Of a stretch of 52,240 nucleotides of DNA, positions 17,124-25,126 are shown piece after piece. The stretch spans positions 1 through 52,240 of the forward strand of contig JBBINR010000024.1 in assembly GCA_037443785.1 (NCBI GenBank), read 5' to 3'. Numbering within the stretch: the stretch's first letter is position 1; each line of letters starts with the position of its first letter. The position numbers and the translations under genes are program-made. The stretch is from JAQUOA01 sp037443785. GTDB taxonomy: Bacteria > Bacteroidota > Ignavibacteria > UBA10030 > UBA8401. The notes beneath the pieces were generated by a model, which did no database searches, was not told the DNA's origin, and saw only the letters and a program-made list of their open reading frames with translations.

Positions 17124-18452
17124 TTAATCTTTTTCGGAAAATATTCTATTTACCTTAAATCCAAAACCAAGATAGGCATACATCCCTTCATGGAATGGTT
17201 TTCCAATTAAACTCCCGTAAGATTTATAACCGATACTTTGACGCAAATAGAAAGAATCAAACATATATTCAGATAGGTCGGAATTAATATTAAATTCGGT
17301 TCTATTATTTCTATCGACATGCCATAAATCGAACTGCGGTGATATTCGAAGCTGGTTTGAAATATTAATGTCTCGTAATGCAAAACCCGCACCATTTACT
17401 TTGTCTATGGAATTTCCTCCTCGTCTATAGTAGACATTCAACTGAGGCAATTTCGGATAAGCAACAATCATGTCAAAATAATTCTCAACGCCCACTTCTC
17501 CGAGATTGGCACGAATCGAAGGAATAAATTTTACATTTTCGATGCTAAACATAAATGGTGTATATGATGATCTTCCATTAGCAATATATTGATAATTACC
17601 AATGAGAAATTCGAGCATGCCGAAATCAAGGAAAGAAAGCAGGAATGCATTTCGTATTTTTTGGTTCTGATCTTTGACAAATGAAATATTTAATATTTTT
17701 GAATCGACTGGAAAATTGAACCAAGAAGAATCTTGGTGAACAATACCATTGTAAAAACCATAACGTTCCGCGAGTGTAAGAGTGAACATTGAATAATCCC
17801 CCCCTTGAAGTTTCATCCGAATAAATTCTTCTGGATCTCGTGCAAATGTCGATAAATCTTCCCGATAGTACAAATATTGAAATAATTTGTTAATAAAAAT
17901 TACATCTGCCGTATAGGTGGGGACTTCACCTCCAGTATAAAGATCTTTTTCTGCTTGAAATGCGATCACCGATTGGACTTCACTACCGGATGCAGCATAG
18001 ATCAATCTATTAACGACAGGAACTTGATGTGTAATATTTGCGGTTGTATACCCACCAACACCGGGGAAGCGTAAATGAATCCGTCTAACATCCATCCCAA
18101 ATTCTTTGCCTCGCATAAAGTGTCCAAAAAATTCGTGAGGGAAAACGCCATAGAATTCTTTGCCGACAAAGAGTTGCGCAAATATCACGTTAGATGTTCT
18201 CATTAAAAACGTATTATTCCCGCTGTGCTCTATCCACCCGTTTACCTCGTCAAACATGAGGTTGGAAAGATGATAGCAAGAGATGCCGCCATTTTCATTG
18301 TCGGGTAAACTGCCAAGAATGAATTCATAATTTCTTGATATTGTATCCTGGCTAAAAAGAATCTGATGTGGTGAGAAAAAAAGGATAAAACAAAACAATC
18401 TACATATGGTTCGTATGAAAACAATACGATTGTTGAGATGAGATCTTTTCAT
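17124..18452 (-). CDS. unrecognised secreted protein with HExxxH motif and barrel-like C-terminus
   Basis: 442 residues, not recognised. An N-terminal signal peptide (hydrophobic about residues 11-28, ending FSQ) indicates export. Residues 105-111 read PHEFFGH, a His-Glu-Phe-Phe-Gly-His motif that resembles zinc-metallopeptidase HExxH motifs but has one extra residue. FMRGKEFGMDVRRIHLRFPGVGGY follows. The second half has alternating polar/aromatic strands and ends in a Phe-rich segment, suggesting a beta-barrel or periplasmic domain. No known family can be named. It stands alone: convergent with the MFS gene and divergent from addA with about 230 bases between them. Confidence 0.75.
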   Translation of the reverse strand: MKRSHLNNRIVFIRTICRLFCFILFFSPHQILFSQDTISRNYEFILGSLPDNENGGISCYHLSNLMFDEVNGWIEHSGNNTFLMRTSNVIFAQLFVGKEFYGVFPHEFFGHFMRGKEFGMDVRRIHLRFPGVGGYTTANITHQVPVVNRLIYAASGSEVQSVIAFQAEKDLYTGGEVPTYTADVIFINKLFQYLYYREDLSTFARDPEEFIRMKLQGGDYSMFTLTLAERYGFYNGIVHQDSSWFNFPVDSKILNISFVKDQNQKIRNAFLLSFLDFGMLEFLIGNYQYIANGRSSYTPFMFSIENVKFIPSIRANLGEVGVENYFDMIVAYPKLPQLNVYYRRGGNSIDKVNGAGFALRDINISNQLRISPQFDLWHVDRNNRTEFNINSDLSEYMFDSFYLRQSIGYKSYGSLIGKPFHEGMYAYLGFGFKVNRIFSEKD

Positions 18453-18684
18453 GTCTATTGTATTTTTAGGTATGTGCTTATAATAACAATTTGATAATAT
18501 TCGCAGTCCGTTTAATTCTATTTTTCGTTAATGAAAGAAGAAAAACTAAATTGTAAACATCGGATAAGACTATTGTAGTTCCTGCGCTAACGGATGAAAA
18601 GTACGGATTTTCACGCAGTAAGTTTCATCAGTTCTTCTTATCTTCATTAAGTAATTTTTTGCCGTTGCGGTGAAACATTTTTTT

Positions 18685-21600
18685 ATGTCATTACTTCCAA
18701 AAGATACTACGCTACACTTTCCACAGGTGTTTGTTATTCCCGCGTCGGCAGGGTCGGGGAAAACATATACGCTGGCGCATCGGTATGTGCAGTTTCTTTT
18801 GTCGTCCTCAATTCAAGAAAATCATCTTCGCAATATTCTTGCTGTTACGTTTACAAAACTTGCAGCAAAGGAGATGAAAGAACGTATTGTGCTGCTGTTG
18901 AAAGAAGCCGCTTTGAACGATCCGAAAACGATCGAGCGCTTGGAAGGTATTGTCTCGCTTTCACATGAAGAAATAACGTTTCGCTCACAGCAATTGATTG
19001 AAGAAATTCTTCATAACTATTCCGATTTCAGCGTCCGCACCATTGACAGTTTTTTAACAACCGTTTTCAAAGCATCGTCGCTTGAACTTGGGGTGCAACC
19101 CGACGTTGAGATTGAATTCGACAATGATGCGGTTATCGATCAAGCGTTCAGGCAATTTTCACAACGGATGCGAGAAGGAAGTTCTGATGCTAATTTTATT
19201 GACGAGCTGGTTGCATTGATTGAAGCGAACGAATCGTCGGCAAAAGGATATTTATGGAATCCGTTCACAAAAATTGTTCGTGAAGTCCGGCAGTTGCAAA
19301 GCCAGTTTGCCAAACATTCTCACGATCCACTCGCATTTGATGTATCTTCTGAGCTGCAGGAATTAAAGAAAAGGATTATCGAAAGGGCATCGGGGCTTTC
19401 GGCTTTGCTGCAGGAATTACAACTTCCAACAAACAGTTATTTCAAAAAAGATGTCGATCGTCTTGCTAGTGGGGATGTGTTTGCCATTGCTAAAAAAGAA
19501 AAATGGTCGAAGTATTTCAATAAATTCAACGATAAGGAAGCGGCTCTGTACGAAAGAAGGAAAAAAGAAATTTTCTCTCTCGTCAACACGCTTGAACGCA
19601 ATCTCGAAAAATATATTTTTCTTTACTCGCAAAATTATTATCAGCCGTTTGTTCGCGCAGTATCACTGGTGGATGAGACAATGAAGGAAGTGAAGCAGCT
19701 TGAAGGAACGGTGGCAATGGATGATATCAATCGTTCGCTGGCGAAATATCTTTCCAACGATGTTGTGCCTGAAGTCTATTTTAAATTAGGCGAGCGGATT
19801 GCTCATTTCATGATTGACGAGTTTCAGGATACCAGCCCGGTTCAGTGGAGAAATTTTCTGCCATTGATTGAAGAGGCATTATCGAAAAACGGAAGCCTGT
19901 TTGCCGTCGGCGATACGAAGCAATCCATTTATGGTTTCCGCGGTGCGGATTGGCATATCTTTAAAAATCTTGCCGATCAAAAATATTTTCCATCAGCACC
20001 AGCGGAAGTCATTCCCTTACTGATGAATTTTCGCAGTGCTGAGGTCATTGTCAGTTTTGTGAAAGAGACATTCACGTCAAAGATTCAAACGGCGAATTTA
20101 CAGGAACATGCGGAAGCAAGCGGTCTCTATAATTTTGCGCAGGAAGTTCCGACAGAACAGCAGGGAAAAGGATATGTTGAAGTACGGTTGCTTGAAAAAT
20201 CCGACGACGACCGCGAAACGACGCAACAGCAGCATGATTATATTCTTGCGACGATCAATGATTGTTTGTTGCGCGGATATTCGTACGGCGATATTGCCGT
20301 GCTGACGCCAAACAATGCCGATGTTGTAGAAATCAGCTCGTGGTTGAATACAGCAACAGTTCCGTTTTTATCGCTCAGTACGTTGGATATTCGAAAACGA
20401 AAAATTATCGGCGAGATTATTGCACTGCTTCGTTTCCTTGATTCGCCGATTGTCAACCTTGCGTTTGCGACGTTTGTCCTTGGGGATTTGTTTCAAGAAG
20501 TACTGTCGAATAAAAAAAATAATTCGGAGTCTTTGTCATTCGGGCGAATGGCGGAATCCAGAAACGCAGATCCCAGCATACGCTGGGATGACAACACACA
20601 AGAGTTTGCGAATAGAGAAGTGTTTCGAAAAATATTCAGTCCGAACCAAAAAGAATTCTTCTATCGGACATTTGAAAAACAATTTCCGTCGATTTGGAAT
20701 AAATATTTTGACCGGCTATTTGCGCTGGTTGGTTACATGCCGTTGTACGATATTGTTTCTGAAGTATATAAAACGTTCTCTGTGTTCGAATGCTGTCCGC
20801 TTGAAGAAAGCTCATTGATAAAACTTTTAGAGTGCGTCAAAACATTTGAGAATTCGGGAAACAACAGCTTGAAAGATTTCCTGTCGTTTTCCGGTGAAGA
20901 AGGCGGCGACCAGTGGAGTATCGCTATCCCGGCTGGCATTAATGCCGTTCGAATCATGACCGTGCACAAAGCAAAAGGATTAGGCTTCCCGGTGGTGATC
21001 GTGTTCCTCAAAGAAAAACGATCGATGGTCGACAGCAGAGTAATGATCGAAAGTGAAAAAGGATTGTCGTTGTTCCGCGTAACGAAAGAAACATCTGCGC
21101 GAAGCAAACACCTTGCAATGCTGTTCAAAGAGCGTGAGAAAGAGCAAATCATCGATGAATTGAACAAGCTGTACGTTGCTCTGACGCGGGCACAGCAGGA
21201 AATGTATGTGATGACGACGTTCAGGGAAAAAGAGAATTTACCGACGGTTCTTCTTCCTGAACAGACTCTGGGAACGAAGTATCATCATATGCATGCAAGC
21301 ACTCCTGTTGAAAGTACCGATTGTATTTTGCCGGTGTATAAGAACACCCATGCAATGCTGAAAACGGCGCAGTACGAAAAAATCGGAATTCAAGAAACGC
21401 ATCGTGGCGATCTCGTGCACGCGCTTCTTTCCAACATCGAATTCACGATGGCAAATGTTGTAAGCGATGTTGAGCAGGCGGCGTTGAAACTTTCAATCCC
21501 GAGCGATTTTGATATTGAAAAAGAGAAAGCCAATCTTGTTCAATTTCTTTCATTGCCCGAAATTGCACAACATTTTCAATCGATTTCGAATCGAATTATT

Positions 21601-21837
21601 TATCGTGAAAAAGATATCACTGCCTCATCCGGACGTCTGTTTAGGATGGATAGAGTCATCATTGATGATTCAGTGGTTACAGTTGTTGATTTTAAAACCG
21701 GTTCGGATGAAATGAACGATGAATACCAGGAGCAGGTCAAAAATTACATGACGATGCTGGGTGAATTGTATCCAGCGAAAACTATTTGCGGTGCATTATT
21801 ATATGTCGATATGAGAAAGGCGGTTCCGGTCGTATGA
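18685..21837 (+). CDS. addA: AddA-like helicase/nuclease subunit (UvrD/RecB superfamily)
   Basis: Large subunit of the RecBCD-type AddAB helicase-nuclease, which resects DNA ends for recombination. The ATG at 18685 gives 1050 residues; a GTG at 18670 would add five. Superfamily 1 motifs are visible: Walker A ASAGSGKTYTL, motif II MIDEFQDTSPVQW, motif III VGDTKQSIYGFRGAD, motif V MTVHKAKGLGFPVV and motif VI YVALTRAQQEMYVM. The C-terminal PD-(D/E)xK nuclease shows RMDRVII, VVDFKTG and YQEQVKNY. A palindromic repeat sits in frame at 20535-20592. The stop overlaps the addB start (ATGA). Confidence 0.93.
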   Translation: MSLLPKDTTLHFPQVFVIPASAGSGKTYTLAHRYVQFLLSSSIQENHLRNILAVTFTKLAAKEMKERIVLLLKEAALNDPKTIERLEGIVSLSHEEITFRSQQLIEEILHNYSDFSVRTIDSFLTTVFKASSLELGVQPDVEIEFDNDAVIDQAFRQFSQRMREGSSDANFIDELVALIEANESSAKGYLWNPFTKIVREVRQLQSQFAKHSHDPLAFDVSSELQELKKRIIERASGLSALLQELQLPTNSYFKKDVDRLASGDVFAIAKKEKWSKYFNKFNDKEAALYERRKKEIFSLVNTLERNLEKYIFLYSQNYYQPFVRAVSLVDETMKEVKQLEGTVAMDDINRSLAKYLSNDVVPEVYFKLGERIAHFMIDEFQDTSPVQWRNFLPLIEEALSKNGSLFAVGDTKQSIYGFRGADWHIFKNLADQKYFPSAPAEVIPLLMNFRSAEVIVSFVKETFTSKIQTANLQEHAEASGLYNFAQEVPTEQQGKGYVEVRLLEKSDDDRETTQQQHDYILATINDCLLRGYSYGDIAVLTPNNADVVEISSWLNTATVPFLSLSTLDIRKRKIIGEIIALLRFLDSPIVNLAFATFVLGDLFQEVLSNKKNNSESLSFGRMAESRNADPSIRWDDNTQEFANREVFRKIFSPNQKEFFYRTFEKQFPSIWNKYFDRLFALVGYMPLYDIVSEVYKTFSVFECCPLEESSLIKLLECVKTFENSGNNSLKDFLSFSGEEGGDQWSIAIPAGINAVRIMTVHKAKGLGFPVVIVFLKEKRSMVDSRVMIESEKGLSLFRVTKETSARSKHLAMLFKEREKEQIIDELNKLYVALTRAQQEMYVMTTFREKENLPTVLLPEQTLGTKYHHMHASTPVESTDCILPVYKNTHAMLKTAQYEKIGIQETHRGDLVHALLSNIEFTMANVVSDVEQAALKLSIPSDFDIEKEKANLVQFLSLPEIAQHFQSISNRIIYREKDITASSGRLFRMDRVIIDDSVVTVVDFKTGSDEMNDEYQEQVKNYMTMLGELYPAKTICGALLYVDMRKAVPVV
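20535..20592. repeat. palindromic repeat inside the addA coding sequence, copy 2
   Basis: Begins GTCATTCGGGCGAATGGCGGA and continues through ATCCA. After the 8-base spacer comes a perfect hairpin, ATCCCAGC (20570-20577) with GCTGGGAT (20582-20589), ending GAC. The layout matches copy 1. It is translated in frame as SFGRMAESRNADPSIRWDD, between helicase motifs of AddA, without breaking the reading frame. Confidence 0.8.
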
Positions 21838-24677
21838 GTATTGTCCGCCTTCTTTCCCCGCGAATCGATCTTGTTGATGAAGTTGTGAATCTTATTAATG
21901 CAGATGGCCGAAAGATTAAAGATTTTTCCGATACCATTATCATTTTTCCCGGTAAACGCCCGGCGCATGTATTGCGAAAAAGACTCGCGGAAGAAATTGT
22001 ATCGGCATTTTTGCCGCCGAATATCTTTTCCATCGATCTCTTCATCGAATATTTATCGACGCATCATTGCGGGCGCATTGTCAATCCAATTGACGAGCTT
22101 GACGCGGTTTCTATTTTATTTGATCTGCATCGGCAGCTTCAACAGCACGAACAGATCGGCAACGAAAGCTTTTCATCGTTTGAAACATTCTATCCGGTCG
22201 GTGTAAAAATCTATTCAGAGCTGGAAGAATTGATGATGGCAGAGGTTGCACCGGCTACGCTGAAACAGGCAATTTCTTCCGTTACGCTTGCGTCGGCACA
22301 TACGCTGGCAAGTTTGTATGAGCCGTTTTATCAAGAATTGGAGTGGAGAAAATTCTCTACGCGCGGAATGAATTATCGATTTGTTGCGGAGCATTTATCA
22401 ACGATCGACTTGCATGCGCATTCGAAAATTATCGGCGCAGGATTTTATGCCTTCACGCCGGTTGAGCAGCATATCTTTGCACATCTTCATTCATTGCAAA
22501 ATGTGACACTGCTGTTCCAGAATGGTGTCGGCATCCAATCGACACTTGATCAACTCCATCTTCACGCTGAAGCAGAGGGAGAAGAAATTGAGCCGAAAAT
22601 ATTTTTTTATGAGTCGCCCGATGCACATGGACAATTATTTTCGCTCAACACCGTGTTTAAAGAACGACTTGCAGAGCAACCCGTGAACAGCGGCGAAGCA
22701 GTGGTCGTGCTTCCTTCTGCAGAAAATCTTTTTCCATTATATCATCAATCGCTCGTCGATTTCGATCAATCGACATACAACATCGCGCTGGGGTATCCGC
22801 TTTCACGCACGCCGGTGTATGGATTTCTCATGTCGCTGCTCGATGTGATAGTTACGGCAAGCAATGGCCAGGTGTATGTTCCAAAGTATCTTCAATTTCT
22901 GCTTCATCCATACACAAAAAATATTTTGTATAAAACACGAACGAATGCAACTCGGTTTCTTGTTCATGCTATTGAAAATCAATGCCTCGATCGAAGCACG
23001 CGCGTGTTTGTTTCATTTAACGATATCGAACAGGAAGCACAGCTCTTCGATCACGTTGCGGAACGATTGAAAGCGGACGAAACTGAGATTAGTCCTGACG
23101 AACTTCGGCTTCATGTAAAGATGATTCATGATAAAACACTTCGCGCATTATTGCATGTAACATCAGTTGGGGAATTTGCGGAGGGGTGCATCAATGTGCT
23201 GCAATTCATCAATGAACACAGCACTGCCCACCGGCATCCGTATTTTCGTCCATTCGTTGAAACGATGCTGGAACAATTCGCCGTCATTCAACGATCGCTT
23301 ATCGCGACGCATTCATTTACGAAATTGGAACATTATTTCCTTTTTCTGCAGCACTATATGAAGTCTGCTGAAATTCCATTCACAGGAACGCCGCTTCAAG
23401 GCTTGCAGGTGCTTGGCTTTTTAGAAACGCGCGGACTTCGATTTAAAAAAGTTTTTGTTATCGATGTCAATGACGATGTTCTTCCCGGCAAAGCGCAGCA
23501 AGATGTACTATTGCCGTTGGCGTTGCGTGAACAACTAAAACTTTCTACATACCGCGATCAGGAAAAAATTAAAGCGTTTATTTTTGATTTGCTCCGGCGA
23601 AGTGCTGATGAAGTTCATCTCTTCTATATCAATAATGCCGAGAAAGAACAAAGCCGCTATATTGCCCAGCTTCAATGGAAAGAACAGTTTGCGTCGCGGT
23701 CGCTTTCACGATTCAATACACGCTCACAGGAATACAAAATCGATCTTGGAACAAAGCTTCCCCAATCAATTCAAAAGTCGGAAGAAACGATTGGCAGTTT
23801 AAAGGAAATGAAATTTTCTTCCACTGCGCTTGATGCATACCTAACATGCGGTCTGCAATTTTATTATCGATATATACTTCGGTTGAGAGAAAAAGAAGAA
23901 ATTTCAGGGGACGTTGAACAAACGGATATCGGGAAAGTGATTCACACGATTCTGTATGAATACTTTGCTCCTGCGAAAGATAAGCCATTGACTGCTGCCG
24001 ATCTTGATCTTACTCGATTGAAAAAAGTGATTCATGATAATTTTTCATCATTCTATGGAAGTTCGCAATTCGGGGAACAATTTTTCACGAAGAGACAGGT
24101 TGAAAAACATCTCATTGAATTCATCAATCAGATCCAGCGTCCAATTATTGATTCTACAACAGTGACAATTGAAGGATTAGAACAGCATTTTGAAACAGCG
24201 ATCGACGGTTTCCAATTGATCGGAAACGCGGATAGAATAGAAAAGCGAAATAAAAAGACGTTCATTCTCGATTACAAAACGGGGTATATCGAAAAAAATG
24301 TTTCAATTGATTTTGAGCATCTCAACGCGGAAGATCGATCGACATGGAAAGAAGCGATCGGTTCCATTCAATTGCCGATGTATGTGATGCTGTATTCTGC
24401 ACTGACCGGTGAATCTCCCGAAATGATCAATCCGGCATTTCTCTTCCTTGGCAAAAAAGAATTGAATGAACGGACGGAAGTTCCGCTGTTTGAATCTGAA
24501 GATCAGATGAAAGCATGGTATCCTGAATTGCACAAGATCATTTTCTCGCTGCTCAACGAAATTGTAAATCGGGAGCATCCTTTTATGCCAACCGATGATA
24601 TCAAAAAGGATTGTCCTTCATGCCCGTATAAAATACTTTGCGGAACGCAGTGGACGGATGCTGTGAGAATATTTTAA
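21834..24677 (+). CDS. addB: AddB-like PD-(D/E)xK nuclease/inactivated helicase subunit
   Basis: Partner of AddA. The ATG at 21834 overlaps the addA stop by 4 bases and gives 947 residues. An ORF start further upstream is not needed. The N-terminus VRLLSPRIDLVDEVV and the segment DTIIIFPGKRPAHVLRKRL resemble AddB helicase-like domains that lack a canonical Walker A. The C-terminal nuclease has GNADRIEKRNKKTFILDYKTG. A likely [4Fe-4S] staple is formed by the Cys in LTCGLQFYYRY and the three in CPSCPYKILC at the C-terminus, as in Fe-S AddB nucleases. The order addA-addB is reversed from Bacillus addB-addA. Confidence 0.88.
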   Translation: MSIVRLLSPRIDLVDEVVNLINADGRKIKDFSDTIIIFPGKRPAHVLRKRLAEEIVSAFLPPNIFSIDLFIEYLSTHHCGRIVNPIDELDAVSILFDLHRQLQQHEQIGNESFSSFETFYPVGVKIYSELEELMMAEVAPATLKQAISSVTLASAHTLASLYEPFYQELEWRKFSTRGMNYRFVAEHLSTIDLHAHSKIIGAGFYAFTPVEQHIFAHLHSLQNVTLLFQNGVGIQSTLDQLHLHAEAEGEEIEPKIFFYESPDAHGQLFSLNTVFKERLAEQPVNSGEAVVVLPSAENLFPLYHQSLVDFDQSTYNIALGYPLSRTPVYGFLMSLLDVIVTASNGQVYVPKYLQFLLHPYTKNILYKTRTNATRFLVHAIENQCLDRSTRVFVSFNDIEQEAQLFDHVAERLKADETEISPDELRLHVKMIHDKTLRALLHVTSVGEFAEGCINVLQFINEHSTAHRHPYFRPFVETMLEQFAVIQRSLIATHSFTKLEHYFLFLQHYMKSAEIPFTGTPLQGLQVLGFLETRGLRFKKVFVIDVNDDVLPGKAQQDVLLPLALREQLKLSTYRDQEKIKAFIFDLLRRSADEVHLFYINNAEKEQSRYIAQLQWKEQFASRSLSRFNTRSQEYKIDLGTKLPQSIQKSEETIGSLKEMKFSSTALDAYLTCGLQFYYRYILRLREKEEISGDVEQTDIGKVIHTILYEYFAPAKDKPLTAADLDLTRLKKVIHDNFSSFYGSSQFGEQFFTKRQVEKHLIEFINQIQRPIIDSTTVTIEGLEQHFETAIDGFQLIGNADRIEKRNKKTFILDYKTGYIEKNVSIDFEHLNAEDRSTWKEAIGSIQLPMYVMLYSALTGESPEMINPAFLFLGKKELNERTEVPLFESEDQMKAWYPELHKIIFSLLNEIVNREHPFMPTDDIKKDCPSCPYKILCGTQWTDAVRIF

Positions 24678-24686
24678 AGAGGAATG

Positions 24687-25112
24687 CTAAAATATAAATG
24701 GAATCAACCGGTATGTTTTTTTCTGATACTCTGTATATTCCGGGAAAATTGCCGAAAGCATTTTTTCTTCAATCAAAATTTTCTGCCAGAGAACGAAAAG
24801 TAAAATAAGGAAGAGGATTCCCAGCATAAAGGTTGGATCCTCGATCATAAAGGCAAGAGAAAGCAACATTACGGAAGTATACATTGGGTGACGGATGATG
24901 CGATACGGCCCTGCTGTAATGAACCGAACATTTTCTTTCGGCTCTGGTCTAATGCGAAGGTTGTCAAAATTCATTATACTAATAGAGACAGCTCCAAGAA
25001 GTAATCCTGTAAACAACAGCATCAATGCAGGAAATGATGAAGGGAAAGTTCCCAGTGCTACGATGCAGGCAATTGAAGTAAACTGGATAATTACTAAAAT
25101 TATCGATCTCAT
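24687..25112 (-). CDS. isoprenylcysteine carboxyl methyltransferase-like membrane methyltransferase
   Basis: 141-residue integral membrane protein of the ICMT/phospholipid methyltransferase family. Four hydrophobic segments are visible. The SAM-binding signature is RFITAGPYRIIRHPMYTSVMLL (residues 64-85), followed by ILIEEKMLSAIFPEYTEYQKKTYRLIPFIF. Bacterial members methylate lipids or small molecules; the substrate here is unknown. The start codon lies only 14 bases from the start of the divergent PIG-L gene, so its promoter must lie within that gene. It converges with addB at 10 bases. Confidence 0.88.
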   Translation of the reverse strand: MRSIILVIIQFTSIACIVALGTFPSSFPALMLLFTGLLLGAVSISIMNFDNLRIRPEPKENVRFITAGPYRIIRHPMYTSVMLLSLAFMIEDPTFMLGILFLILLFVLWQKILIEEKMLSAIFPEYTEYQKKTYRLIPFIF

Positions 25113-25126
25113 ATAAAGAGTAATAT

